From: Pseudoalteromonas xiamenensis | GTDB taxonomy: Bacteria > Pseudomonadota > Gammaproteobacteria > Enterobacterales > Alteromonadaceae | DNA length: 64,000 bases | Assembly: GCF_042431545.1 (NCBI RefSeq) | Contig: NZ_JBHLYX010000016.1 | Reading direction: 5' to 3' (one strand) | Shown: positions 27,523-36,566 of the stretch, piece by piece | How the letters are laid out: each line of letters opens with the position of its first letter | Position numbering within the stretch: position 1 is the first letter of the stretch | The notes under the pieces: generated by a model | What the model saw: the letters and a program-made list of their open reading frames with translations, nothing else | The model's database searches: none | Told to the model about the DNA's origin: nothing | Program-made: the position numbers and the translations under genes

Positions 27523-29613
27523 GTGAAAGTAGCCTTAGTTGGTAACCCCAATTGTGGTAAAACCACCTTATTCAATCGTTTGACTGGTGCTAAACAAAAG
27601 GTCGGTAACTGGCCTGGCGTGACCGTTGAGCGCAAAACTGGCGAGTTAAAGCTCGCTAACGATATGGCCGAGTTAATCGACCTCCCAGGTCTTTATAGCA
27701 TTGAACAGCTCGAGCCAGGCCAAGATGAACAAATCGCAATCGACTTTCTTAAAAGCCATGAGACTGATCTCATCATTAACGTCGTTGATGCGGCGAATTT
27801 AGAACGTAATTTAGTTCTTACTACTCAACTCAAAGAACTTGGCACGCCTATTGTTGTCGTTGCAAACATGCTAGACGTTGCGCAGCAGCGTGGTAAAGAT
27901 ATTTCGGTAGAAAAGCTAGCAGAACGCCTTGGTGTGCCAGTCATTCCTGTGGTTGGTTCAAAAGGGACTGGCATTGAGTTGCTTCGCAATACCTTGACCT
28001 CACTGTATAGCAAGGTGCCAAAGGGCAACGAGAAAGTAAAACCAGACGTTAGTCTGGGTCAATCCAATACTGATAATGTTGTAAAGCGTTATCAGACGAT
28101 CCGCGAGTTGACCAATGGTGTGAGCGTGGTGTCAGAAACGCGTTCAGATTTAACCACCAAAATCGATAAAATCGTGTTGAATCGCATCGCGGGCGTGCCT
28201 ATTTTTCTATTTATGATGTACTTGATGTTCACCATTGCGGTGAACTTCGGTGCGGTATTTATCGACTTTTTCGACATTTTGGTCGGTGCTGTGTTGATTG
28301 ATGGTTTAAAACTAAGCCTTGAATCGATGGGACTGCCCGCGTGGGTTGGCGTGATATTAGGTGATGGTGTTGGTGCAGGTATTCAGCTTGTAGCCACCTT
28401 TATCCCGGTTATCGCGGTACTCTATTTCTGTTTGTCTATCTTAGAAGACAGTGGTTATTTGTCTCGGGCTGCATTTGTTATCGACCGACTCATGTCTTCT
28501 ATCGGCTTACCAGGCAATGCCTTCGTGCCGCTGATTGTTGGTTTTGGATGTAACGTACCTGCGGTAATGAGTGCGCGGACAATGAATCGTGAGTCAGACC
28601 GACTTCTTACGATTATCATGGCTCCGTTTATGTCTTGTGGTGCGCGACTCACCGTGTATGCTTTATTTGCTGCCGCGTTCTTCCCGACAAATGGTGCGAA
28701 CATCGTTTTCGCTTTGTATTTGTTTGGTATTTTAGTTGCAGTAGCGTCCGGTTTCATCTTCAGAAAACTTGTGTTTAGTGCAGAGAGAACACCTAGTTTC
28801 ACCGAAATGCCAGCGTACCATATGCCTGTTTGGCGCAATTTATTTTTAACAACATGGTATCGCTTAAAGGGTTTCATTGTACGTGCAGGTAAAACAATCG
28901 TGCTTGTTGTGACTTTGCTTAGTGTATTGAACTCAGTGGGCACGGATGGCACATTTGGACATGAAAATTCAGATGCCTCTGTACTTGCAAAAGCGGCTCA
29001 AGTGGTAACGCCTGTGCTTTCCCCGCTTGGCATCGATGATGAGAATTGGCCAGCAACCGTAGGTGTAGTAACGGGGCTATTCGCAAAAGAAGCGATTGTC
29101 GGAACACTCGATGCGCTATATGTGGGGCAAGCTGCTGATGAAGGTGAATGGTCTCTGTCGGCAAAAATTGCAGAAGCGACCGATTCGTTGTTAACTAATG
29201 CTTCGGATTTGGTTTATAAACTGGGCGACCCACTTGGCTTAAATGCGGCAAATCAAGAAGGCGCAGCGAACAGTCAATTGTTGACCGCCATGGCTTCTCA
29301 GTTCCATGGGCAACTTGGCGCATTTAGTTATCTTGTTCTCATCCTTTTATATACGCCTTGTGTTGCAGTACTTGGTGCGGTTAAACGTGAGTCAGGTGGA
29401 AAATGGATGTGGTTGGTCGTCGCTTGGACGACATCAATTGCCTATATCCTTGCAACGTCGGTGTATCAAATCGGACAGATTTCAATAAACCCAACGTTTG
29501 CTGTAAGTTGGTTAGTCGCGATGGTCGCACTGCTGTTTGTGTGGGCTCGCGTCTTAAAAACGATTGGTAAAAAGGTGAACGAAGTTCCTACCTATAAAAT
29601 CAAGCTGTCTTAA
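27523..29613 (+). CDS. feoB: Ferrous iron transporter B
   Basis: A 696-residue FeoB. The N-terminal G domain has G1 GNPNCGKTT (residues 7-15), G3 DLPG near 53, and NMLD (G4-type NxxD) near 114. The membrane part has the two gate regions, including the Cys-containing GFGCNVPAVMSARTM and APFMSCGARL, and ends with helices to residue about 685. It imports Fe2+ under reducing or low-oxygen conditions in a GTP-dependent way. The start is GTG 27523 behind AAGGAG. The protein is somewhat shorter than E. coli FeoB (773 residues), as is common in marine gammaproteobacteria. Expression should be Fur-repressed through the box upstream of feoA. Confidence 0.95.
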   Translation: MKVALVGNPNCGKTTLFNRLTGAKQKVGNWPGVTVERKTGELKLANDMAELIDLPGLYSIEQLEPGQDEQIAIDFLKSHETDLIINVVDAANLERNLVLTTQLKELGTPIVVVANMLDVAQQRGKDISVEKLAERLGVPVIPVVGSKGTGIELLRNTLTSLYSKVPKGNEKVKPDVSLGQSNTDNVVKRYQTIRELTNGVSVVSETRSDLTTKIDKIVLNRIAGVPIFLFMMYLMFTIAVNFGAVFIDFFDILVGAVLIDGLKLSLESMGLPAWVGVILGDGVGAGIQLVATFIPVIAVLYFCLSILEDSGYLSRAAFVIDRLMSSIGLPGNAFVPLIVGFGCNVPAVMSARTMNRESDRLLTIIMAPFMSCGARLTVYALFAAAFFPTNGANIVFALYLFGILVAVASGFIFRKLVFSAERTPSFTEMPAYHMPVWRNLFLTTWYRLKGFIVRAGKTIVLVVTLLSVLNSVGTDGTFGHENSDASVLAKAAQVVTPVLSPLGIDDENWPATVGVVTGLFAKEAIVGTLDALYVGQAADEGEWSLSAKIAEATDSLLTNASDLVYKLGDPLGLNAANQEGAANSQLLTAMASQFHGQLGAFSYLVLILLYTPCVAVLGAVKRESGGKWMWLVVAWTTSIAYILATSVYQIGQISINPTFAVSWLVAMVALLFVWARVLKTIGKKVNEVPTYKIKLS

Positions 29614-29619
29614 ATGAGA

Positions 29620-29646
29620 AACGCCACAACAGTGGCGTTTTTTCTT
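29620..29646 (+). terminator. Terminator of feoAB
   Basis: Perfect stem AACGCCAC (29620-29627) / GTGGCGTT (29632-29639), 4-nt loop, followed by TTTTTCTTTT, 7 bp after the feoB stop. Confidence 0.92.
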
Positions 29647-29663
29647 TTCATCAGTTTGTGTTG

Positions 29664-30365
29664 TTAAAGTTTGGGTAAATCAAACCACAATGCTTCAACC
29701 GAACCATGCATCGACTTAGCTTCTAAGTGTGGGAATGCTTCGCCAAGAAGTGCCATACCATCACCTGCAGATAAAACCGTATCGTCTAGCGCTAAAGTGC
29801 CCGAAATGATATGGATGTATCCCGAGTGTCGTTTGATAGCCAATGGAGTTGATTGGTTTATATCGAGCATCAGACGATAAATATCCGCATCTTGATTAAT
29901 TGTTAAGCTATTTTCCTCACCCAATGGCGATACCAAAAGCGTTAATGCGCCACTTTGTTTAATGGCTTTTTGTTGGTAACTAGGCACAACGCCATTTTCT
30001 TTTGGGCGGATCCAAATTTGCAAAAAACGCGTTGGATCTGCATCTGATACATTGTATTCAGAATGCGTAATACCCGTTCCTGCACTCATCCGTTGTACTT
30101 CTCCTGCACGAATGACTTGTTCATTTCCTTGACTGTCTTTATGTGCCAAACCACCTTCGAGTACGTAGGAAACAATTTCCATGTCTCTATGCCCATGAGG
30201 TTCAAAACCCTCACCAGCCGCGACATAGTCGTCGTTAATGACACGAAGTACTTCGACACCCATGTGGTTCGAATCGTAATAATGTCCGAACGAAAAACTG
30301 TGCTTACTCGAAAGCCAGCCTAAATTTACCGTGCCACGGTCTTGCGATCTTCGAATGTATTTCAT
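29664..30365 (-). CDS. Pirin family protein (YhhW-type bicupin)
   Basis: A 233-residue pirin. The family pattern is clear: RGTVNLGWLSSKHSFSFGHYYD near residue 10-31, then EGFEPHGHRDMEIVSYVLEG with the metal-binding HxH (H-G-H) and Glu, and RMSAGTGITHSEYN. Such pirins bind iron and some, like E. coli YhhW, have quercetinase activity in vitro; the natural substrate is unknown. Soluble and cytoplasmic. It converges on feoB and is divergent from dgkA. Confidence 0.9.
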   Translation of the reverse strand: MKYIRRSQDRGTVNLGWLSSKHSFSFGHYYDSNHMGVEVLRVINDDYVAAGEGFEPHGHRDMEIVSYVLEGGLAHKDSQGNEQVIRAGEVQRMSAGTGITHSEYNVSDADPTRFLQIWIRPKENGVVPSYQQKAIKQSGALTLLVSPLGEENSLTINQDADIYRLMLDINQSTPLAIKRHSGYIHIISGTLALDDTVLSAGDGMALLGEAFPHLEAKSMHGSVEALWFDLPKL

Positions 30366-30519
30366 GATGTGCTGTCCTCAATCAGTGAATTGCTAAATAT
30401 TATGTTCGAATAGGACTCAAATAAATTAGTAAAAAGCTCGATATACATTCTCTTAAATAGAATGAAGGCGTCGGTACAAACTAGGGTAAGAAAGCATTCT
30501 TGTCTAAAACACAGCATTT

Positions 30520-30552
30520 CTTAAGGTTGACTTAAGATTCGAGATTTATAGT
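30520..30552 (+). promoter_or_regulatory. PmrA-box promoter of dgkA
   Basis: CTTAAG (30520-30525), 5-bp spacer, CTTAAG (30531-30536), then a 10-bp spacer and a -10-like TATAGT (30547-30552). The direct repeat matches the PmrA/BasR consensus half-sites. The eptA promoter at 36363-36395 has the same layout, base for base in spacing. The regulator gene itself is not in this window. Confidence 0.78.
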
Positions 30553-30587
30553 GACGAGTCCTTTCAGAGCAGAGTGAATTCCAATTT

Positions 30588-30956
30588 ATGAAACCAGGCC
30601 ATACAGGTTTGCATCGTGTTTTCAAAGCGACCGGTTATTCCTTTAAGGGATTTCTAGCCGCTTGGCGTTTTGAAGCTGCGTTTCGTCAAGAAGTGTTCCT
30701 TTTTGTTGTCTTAGCTAGTGTCGCATGTGTGATTAATGTTAATATTGCTGAACGCGCATTAATGCTTCTTTGTCTTTTCGTTGTTTTGTTAACTGAATTA
30801 CTCAATTCTGCAGTCGAAGCGGTTGTTGATAGAGTTGGTACGGAACATCACGAACTTTCGGGTCGTGCTAAAGACATCGCTTCAGCGGCCGTATTTATAA
30901 GCTTGTTAATGACGTTTGTTGTGTGGAGCGTTGTCCTAAGTCAATTCGTAGTGTAG
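30588..30956 (+). CDS. dgkA: Diacylglycerol kinase
   Basis: A 122-residue inner-membrane enzyme with three helices. Conserved residues are in ELLNSAVEAVVDRVG and HHELSGRAKDIASAAVF, the DgkA active-site region. It phosphorylates diacylglycerol to phosphatidic acid, recycling the lipid left when phosphatidylglycerol or phosphatidylethanolamine donates its head group. That fits its neighbours exactly: a phosphoglycerol-transferase-like gene 13 bp downstream and eptA, a phosphoethanolamine transferase, in a separate operon with the same promoter layout. Start ATG 30588, 51 bp after the PmrA-type box. Confidence 0.95.
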   Translation: MKPGHTGLHRVFKATGYSFKGFLAAWRFEAAFRQEVFLFVVLASVACVINVNIAERALMLLCLFVVLLTELLNSAVEAVVDRVGTEHHELSGRAKDIASAAVFISLLMTFVVWSVVLSQFVV

Positions 30957-30969
30957 TAGTTTTCTAACA

Positions 30970-32901
30970 ATGAAAAATAATGTAGTACGTGCAATTGCAC
31001 CGTTTTTATTTTTGATATTTGTCGTAATGGCAATATTAACAATTGCCAGAACAGGTTTGTCTGTGTGGCAACATGATCGACTTGTTCATTCATCAGATTG
31101 GTTACATATTGTTTTGCAAGGGATGAGAGTCGATCTCTCTTCACTTGCTCACTTGATTATTCTTCCCGTGCTTGTTCATTTTTGCTTGCCAAAAGAGGGG
31201 GCAATAAGAATAAGTTGGACGATTTTTCTAAAAGTATTGTTTGTTGGCATTATCCTATTGTTTTCATATATGGAATTTGTCACACCTACGTTTATTTCAG
31301 AATACGACCTTCGACCCAATCGCTTATTTGTGGAATACCTCATGTATCCAAAAGAAGTGTTTGGGATGCTGTGGACAGGGTACAAACTCAGCATTTTTAG
31401 CGTGCTACTTGCGACTATAATATTGGTTTTCATGGCTTGGAAATGGGTTGACCGTATTGATTTTTCCTTCCCATCACTTTCTATTTTGGGACGCATAAGT
31501 ATTGCAACCATTTGTTGTATTATGCTTTTCGTTGGTGCACGTTCAACGTTTGGGCATCGCCCACTTAATCCTGCGATGGTTGCCTATTCTGATGATGTAC
31601 TGCTCAATGAGCTGACGCTAAACTCAACCTATTCTTTGGCATTTGCGCTTAAAAACATGGCTTCTGAGCAAAGTGCGGAGAAATTCTACGGCAGTATGGA
31701 TATTGAAACCATGCTCCAAACCGTTAAGTTGGCATCGGGGCGAAGTAACCGTTTTATTGAAGGTGATATTCCAACTCGCAATATGCAACATGCAACGTAC
31801 CAAGGTAAAAAGCGCAATCTGGTCATTTTATTGCAAGAAAGCCTAGGCGCACGTTTTGTTGGTGGATTAGGCGGTCTTCCTTTGACACCAAATTTGGATA
31901 AATTGTTGAACGAAGGTTGGACATTCGAACAACTCTACGCGACGGGTACTCGTTCCGTGCGCGGCATTGAAGCGGTAACGACAGGCTTTGTGCCAACTCC
32001 ATCGCGTGCGGTTGTGAAATTGAGTAAAGCTCAGAATGGCTTCTTTACGATTGCGCAGTTGTTAAAACAACAGGGTTACCACACCCAATTTGTGTATGGA
32101 GGCGAAAGCCATTTCGACAACATGAAATCTTTCTTCTTAGGCAATGGTTTTAGCGATATTGTTGATTTGCCTAAGTTCAGTAAAACCACTTTCGTTGGTT
32201 CATGGGGGGCGTGTGATCAAGATCTCTATGCAGAGGCGCATAGTCAGTTTGAGCAACTGTCCAAACAAGGTAAACCGTTCTTTAGCTTGGTTTTCACATC
32301 GTCTAATCACACACCTTATGAATATCCTCAAGGCATCATTGAGCCATATGATGAATTGCCAAATACTCGAAATAACGCTATCAAGTATTCGGATAAAGCA
32401 CTTGGTGAGTTTTTTGAAAAAGCAAAGCAAAGCGCTTATTGGAACGACACTGTGTTTCTGGTTATTGCAGATCATGACGCTCGGGTCGATTCATTAACAC
32501 CAATTCCTGTTAAAAACTTTCATATCCCTGGCGTCATCCTTGGTGCAGGTATCGAAGCCAAAAAAGATGCTCGCATTACCAGTTCTCTGGATATGCCAGC
32601 AACGATGTTGTCGTTAATTGGGGTTACAAATGATTCGCCAATGATTGGTCGAGACATGTCCAGCCAAGAAAGTGCAGGGAAATCACGGGCAATGATGCAA
32701 TTCGGTAATAACTTTGGTTACTTGACGGACCATAAACTCACCGTGTTGCAACCGAATAAACCCGCAATTGGTTTCGTGTTCGATAAGCATGACCTGTCCT
32801 TGCGTCCTGATGAAGTGACGAATGAAGAACATCAAACTGCACTCGCTCATGCATTACTCGGTAATTACCTATACAGTAATAAATTGTATCGACTGCCTTA
32901 A
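30970..32901 (+). CDS. LtaS/OpgB-family phosphoglycerol transferase-like sulfatase-fold protein
   Basis: A 643-residue protein with about five N-terminal membrane helices (to about 215) and a large periplasmic alkaline-phosphatase-fold domain. Metal and nucleophile region: LVILLQESLGARFV with the metal-binding Glu, then ATGTRSVRGIEA containing the putative nucleophile Thr, GGESHFDNM, and VIADHDARV. The family transfers sn-glycerol-1-phosphate from phosphatidylglycerol to glucans or polymers and releases diacylglycerol. Co-transcription with dgkA supports that. The acceptor in this organism is unknown; OpgB acts on periplasmic glucans. It is a family-level call, not an orthologue call. Confidence 0.83.
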   Translation: MKNNVVRAIAPFLFLIFVVMAILTIARTGLSVWQHDRLVHSSDWLHIVLQGMRVDLSSLAHLIILPVLVHFCLPKEGAIRISWTIFLKVLFVGIILLFSYMEFVTPTFISEYDLRPNRLFVEYLMYPKEVFGMLWTGYKLSIFSVLLATIILVFMAWKWVDRIDFSFPSLSILGRISIATICCIMLFVGARSTFGHRPLNPAMVAYSDDVLLNELTLNSTYSLAFALKNMASEQSAEKFYGSMDIETMLQTVKLASGRSNRFIEGDIPTRNMQHATYQGKKRNLVILLQESLGARFVGGLGGLPLTPNLDKLLNEGWTFEQLYATGTRSVRGIEAVTTGFVPTPSRAVVKLSKAQNGFFTIAQLLKQQGYHTQFVYGGESHFDNMKSFFLGNGFSDIVDLPKFSKTTFVGSWGACDQDLYAEAHSQFEQLSKQGKPFFSLVFTSSNHTPYEYPQGIIEPYDELPNTRNNAIKYSDKALGEFFEKAKQSAYWNDTVFLVIADHDARVDSLTPIPVKNFHIPGVILGAGIEAKKDARITSSLDMPATMLSLIGVTNDSPMIGRDMSSQESAGKSRAMMQFGNNFGYLTDHKLTVLQPNKPAIGFVFDKHDLSLRPDEVTNEEHQTALAHALLGNYLYSNKLYRLP

Positions 32902-32910
32902 AATCAAATC

Positions 32911-32937
32911 GAAGTCCAACGGCAAAAGTTGGACTTC
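32911..32937 (+). terminator. Strong hairpin after the dgkA operon
   Basis: Perfect 10-bp arms GAAGTCCAAC (32911-32920) and GTTGGACTTC (32928-32937), 7-nt loop, 10 bp after the stop. There is no T-tract, so it may be a processing or pausing hairpin or an attenuated terminator rather than a classic intrinsic terminator. Confidence 0.5.
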
Positions 32938-33035
32938 AGCAACATGCCATTCAACGGTTTAACCAATCGATTCAGTCAATCTGAGAGCGCAAACAACATC
33001 TGATCACGACCAACATGCTGGTTGCTTTAGAAACG

Positions 33036-33066
33036 TTGAAAAGAAAAACGCGCTAGAAGCGCGTTT
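33036..33066 (-). terminator. Terminator of the eptA operon
   Basis: Stem AAACGCGC (33046-33053) / GCGCGTTT (33059-33066), loop of 5, followed on the minus strand by TTTTTCTTTTC. The stem overlaps the stop codon of the outer membrane protein gene at 33053-33055. Confidence 0.88.
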
Positions 33067-34711
33067 CAACCGACAGTCCTAGTTCCCAACTATCTACGTT
33101 GGGAAAGGAACTAAGTGGTTTGGTAAAATCAATATGCACGACATTTTCGTTGCTGGAACGTGATGAATAAAGACGAATGCCGAGGCCGGCACTTCCCAAC
33201 ACTTTATTTGTCACGTTTTCATGTTCGATGGTGCCCGATGCCTTACCGACATCTAAAAATCCAACAAAACCAACGTCAACCAACTGGTAGAGATTAATGT
33301 TTGGATAAACACGGAACTCAACGGTCGATTTTGCTAATTGTGTACCATGCTGGTAGCTTTGAGGAAAGCCACGTATACCTTCTTCACCGCCTACGGCCAG
33401 CGGTTTTTCTGCAAACTCGTCATTCTGCCACTTTACTAACGCCTCGCCATATAAAGCGTACATATCTGAAAATCGATAATTCACTTTTCCAGACACCGAA
33501 CCTGAAAAACGGTCTTTGCGACTAGTACCTAGTTCTGCGTTGGCGGACGCGTTGAAACGATAAAGCCACTTTTCGCCTATCAGCCATGCTTTATCAGCGC
33601 TGAGTTCTAAAATTGTGCCAGCGCCATTCGATTTTGTATCAAAGCCCAGTTTGCTGGTAAATTCCCAACCTAAGTTAATGTCTTCACTATGACTTATTAG
33701 ATCAATGTCCTGTAAAACGACGTATTGATCTTCAATGAACTGAATGCCCATCCAAGGCGCAAGCAGTTTGTAGTCTATTAGATCTGTACGGCCTAGCAGT
33801 GTCGGGTCGGTATATTGAACATCTTGGAAATCTAAACCGGCTATCCAACGCAATGTGTATTCGTCCGTTTGTTTCCATTTTTGGCCATAGGCGAGTTGCC
33901 CGACGGTGCCATCGTAACGAAATTTACTTTCAGTTTCGCCATTATGGTAAATTGACGTTGTTTGCTCCTGAGATTGCATGTATACACGGTAAAGCGACGG
34001 GCTTGAGCGCTGGTAAAATGGTTGAAAATAATCAGCCATGTAAATCTTACCATCATCGTAGTCATCTGCTTGCATGGTCATCAGTGCATGTGGCTGCCAC
34101 GGTGCCGGCATTTGCACAACGGTGTGGTAGCCTGTGCGTTCATGGTCAGACTTGTACTTAACTGATGCGCGAATACCATAACCCAAAAAGTTTTCTTCTT
34201 TAAAGCCAAAGCTGTAGCGATTATTTCCGCTGCTGCGACCAAAGTTAATGCTGGGTAAAAGGCTCCACGTGTCCCAAGTTTCGACAGCTAAATCTTGAGA
34301 TTTCTTTTCATCACAAAGTGGGTCGTAATTGATTTTTGACTCTCGAATGTATTTTTTACTTCGAAGGATGCGTTCAGCTTCTAAAATGTCAGCTTCGCTG
34401 ACAGTATCGCCTTCTTTGAAGGGGAGTTGGGAACGAATAATGTCGTCGCGCGTTTCTATGTGTAACCAATTTGCAAATTCGTGGAGAGAGGTTGTTTCAG
34501 GGTTATTCGGGTCAAAAATAGGGTTGGCAGTTATAGTGATGTTTTTGATAACGATGTTTTTTTCGGTATTCCCTTGCTCGGTATTGCGTGTCATTTTTGA
34601 CTCGTCGACACGCTTTGCAGTGCAAAGCGTGTCAAGTTTGAGCAAATCCGCGCTGTAAGCTTGGCCAATTGGGAGGACAAGCATAGCCATTGCGACTTTG
34701 TTATATTTCAT
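33053..34711 (-). CDS. BamA/TamA-family outer membrane protein with a POTRA-like region
   Basis: A 552-residue secreted protein (signal near AYSADLLKL). Residues about 50-130 look like one POTRA domain (NIVIKNITITANPIFDP, LPFKEGDTVSEADILEAERILRSKKYIRES), then a beta-barrel from about 150 with the GGEEGIRGFPQSY motif, the RGF signature of the Omp85 loop 6, and a terminal Phe (SVETRF). It begins one base after the eptA stop, so it is the second gene of that operon. Canonical BamA has five POTRAs and TamA three; this short version may insert or translocate an unknown envelope component. Co-expression with eptA points to a role in envelope modification. Confidence 0.82.
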   Translation of the reverse strand: MKYNKVAMAMLVLPIGQAYSADLLKLDTLCTAKRVDESKMTRNTEQGNTEKNIVIKNITITANPIFDPNNPETTSLHEFANWLHIETRDDIIRSQLPFKEGDTVSEADILEAERILRSKKYIRESKINYDPLCDEKKSQDLAVETWDTWSLLPSINFGRSSGNNRYSFGFKEENFLGYGIRASVKYKSDHERTGYHTVVQMPAPWQPHALMTMQADDYDDGKIYMADYFQPFYQRSSPSLYRVYMQSQEQTTSIYHNGETESKFRYDGTVGQLAYGQKWKQTDEYTLRWIAGLDFQDVQYTDPTLLGRTDLIDYKLLAPWMGIQFIEDQYVVLQDIDLISHSEDINLGWEFTSKLGFDTKSNGAGTILELSADKAWLIGEKWLYRFNASANAELGTSRKDRFSGSVSGKVNYRFSDMYALYGEALVKWQNDEFAEKPLAVGGEEGIRGFPQSYQHGTQLAKSTVEFRVYPNINLYQLVDVGFVGFLDVGKASGTIEHENVTNKVLGSAGLGIRLYSSRSSNENVVHIDFTKPLSSFPNVDSWELGLSVETRF

Positions 34712-34712
34712 A

Positions 34713-36329
34713 TTACCCCCTGCAACCAGTAACCAAATCCGTTGTCTGCTTTTCCGTTTTTATGTCAATTGAAAGTAATCCTAGCAAGCTGCCAAAGAGT
34801 GCATCATGACTAGTTGGCTTTGCTGTAATTTCATTTAAGCACGTTCTGTCTAACTTCACATCTTTTTGATAATTATCAGATAACCAAAAAAGCATTGGTA
34901 TATGAGTTTGAGAACTCGGTGCAAATGCATAAGGTAAACCATGTAGGTAAACACCATTTTCACCTAGCGACTCGCCATGGTCAGAGACATACAGCAAGCC
35001 CGTATTTACGTCTTTCTGCTTGTCTAAAAGCTCGATTACACTGCTTAACATCGCGTCGGTTTCGACTAAGCTATTGTCATAAGCGTTAATGATTTCTTGC
35101 TGAGAACAGGTTGCAAACGTTTCATCTTCACATTCAGGTAAAAACGTTTTGTGCTTTTGTTGGCTGCGACGGAAATAGGCCGGTCCGTGGCTGCCTTGTT
35201 GATGTAAAACGATAAGCGTATTTTTCTTCTGCTCTAATAGTTTCGGCAATCCTTCTAACAATAGCTCGTCAGGACAGCCGTCTTCACACGTAACGACTTC
35301 GTAAAGTTTCTCGGTCTTAACGCGGCTACACACACCTTTACAGCCGCTGTTATTGTCACGCCAAATTACATCAAATCCGGCGCGTTTTACGATGTCTATT
35401 ACGTTTTCTGAATTTTTTGCCGTAAATTCGTCGTAATCCGCTTTGTTCATCCATGAAAACATACATGGGACAGAATGTGCGGTTGCTGTGCCACACGAAC
35501 TGACGTCTTTGAAGTTGTATACGGGTAATTTAGATAAGTTTGGCGTGGTATTACGTTCGTAGCCGTTGAGGCCAAAGTGGTCAGCACGAACGGTTTCACC
35601 TAGAACGAGTACAAAAACGGTCGGTTTTTCAGAAAAAGGTACAAACGCAACGCTTGACGCAATTTGCGTGAACGTAGTCGCCTTCGGCTTTAGCTTCATT
35701 TTAACGTGAGATTTAATCGCGGAAATGGCGTTGAGCGGAGTTGCGTAGTAACGTTGTTCTTTATTCATTCTGAAGTAGCCAGAAAGCGTTTGGTAGTGCA
35801 TAAAAGCAAGTGTGCCGAGTAGCCCTAACACCAAAAGAAAGTTACCTGTGTAAGTCAAAACTCTTCTCTTTATTGTCGACTTTGGTGTAGGAACGAATAG
35901 CACCAAGGCACTAGGAAGGGCTGCGTAAACAAGAAAATGAAAGAAAAGTCGGAAATTAATGAGGTCTGCCGCTTCTTTTACATCGGTTTCAAGAACGTTT
36001 TGCAGCATCCCATAATCCATCATAATGCCAAATCGCGTGCTGAAGTACTCAACTGACGCGCTAATACAAATCAGTAAAATTAAACCAGGTTTAAATAAAC
36101 GTCCCACACTGAATATTGAGATGATTAGCCAATTTAAGGCAAACAAAAGTAAGCCGGCAGATACAAGCACATTCTCATTTAAATTTTCATAAAACACAGT
36201 ATTGCATGTAAGTGTTATCCACATTGCTACAATGAACCGAATCACATAGCGATTTGAAAATAGGGCTTGGGCGTATTCAACTGCGGATTTCGTTGAAGTA
36301 TTGGTTAAATTCTCTACGCCTGTATTCAT
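34713..36329 (-). CDS. eptA: Phosphoethanolamine transferase, EptA/MCR-type
   Basis: A 538-residue membrane enzyme with five N-terminal helices and a periplasmic zinc domain of the alkaline-phosphatase fold. The active-site Glu245 (in LVLGETVRADHFG) and Thr283 nucleophile (in SCGTATAHSVPCMFS, between Cys279 and Cys289) match EptA and MCR proteins, as do YVSDHGESLGENGVYLHG and many paired Cys. It moves phosphoethanolamine from phosphatidylethanolamine to lipid A and lowers affinity for polymyxin and other cationic peptides. Its promoter carries a PmrA-type box like that of dgkA. The membership is firm; the acceptor in this organism is inferred as lipid A. Confidence 0.92.
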   Translation of the reverse strand: MNTGVENLTNTSTKSAVEYAQALFSNRYVIRFIVAMWITLTCNTVFYENLNENVLVSAGLLLFALNWLIISIFSVGRLFKPGLILLICISASVEYFSTRFGIMMDYGMLQNVLETDVKEAADLINFRLFFHFLVYAALPSALVLFVPTPKSTIKRRVLTYTGNFLLVLGLLGTLAFMHYQTLSGYFRMNKEQRYYATPLNAISAIKSHVKMKLKPKATTFTQIASSVAFVPFSEKPTVFVLVLGETVRADHFGLNGYERNTTPNLSKLPVYNFKDVSSCGTATAHSVPCMFSWMNKADYDEFTAKNSENVIDIVKRAGFDVIWRDNNSGCKGVCSRVKTEKLYEVVTCEDGCPDELLLEGLPKLLEQKKNTLIVLHQQGSHGPAYFRRSQQKHKTFLPECEDETFATCSQQEIINAYDNSLVETDAMLSSVIELLDKQKDVNTGLLYVSDHGESLGENGVYLHGLPYAFAPSSQTHIPMLFWLSDNYQKDVKLDRTCLNEITAKPTSHDALFGSLLGLLSIDIKTEKQTTDLVTGCRG

Positions 36330-36362
36330 CGTTTGTGTTATTCCTATTCTGGTGTTAAACAG

Positions 36363-36395
36363 ACTGTAAAAGCCGAAACTTAAGAAAGTCTTAAG
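36363..36395 (-). promoter_or_regulatory. PmrA-box promoter of eptA
   Basis: Read on the minus strand: CTTAAG (36390-36395), 5-bp spacer, CTTAAG (36379-36384), 10-bp spacer, then a -10-like TACAGT (36363-36368), 33 bp before the eptA start. Spacing of all elements is identical to the dgkA promoter. Confidence 0.8.
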
Positions 36396-36566
36396 AAACG
36401 TAATTTTTGTTTAATTCAATGCAATTTTTATTGAAAAAGGGATTGTACGGTTAGACGTTTTAAAGTCTGTATCAAACTTAGGGATAAACGTTTTAACTTA
36501 TTAAAAAATGTAACTTTCTGTATTATTTACTGTAGTAGTGGATTGGAAAAAAACACGAGTTAACGC

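Noticed and set aside
28455..28952. 165-codon minus-strand open frame
   Set aside because: Antisense shadow of feoB, whose membrane motifs are unmistakable.
32144..32497. 117-codon plus-strand frame
   Set aside because: Out-of-frame shadow within the LtaS/OpgB-like gene.
36482..36496. AAACGTTT core resembling a MalI/LacI operator upstream of the ICMT-like gene
   Set aside because: Only the central 8 bp are palindromic and no second copy was seen.
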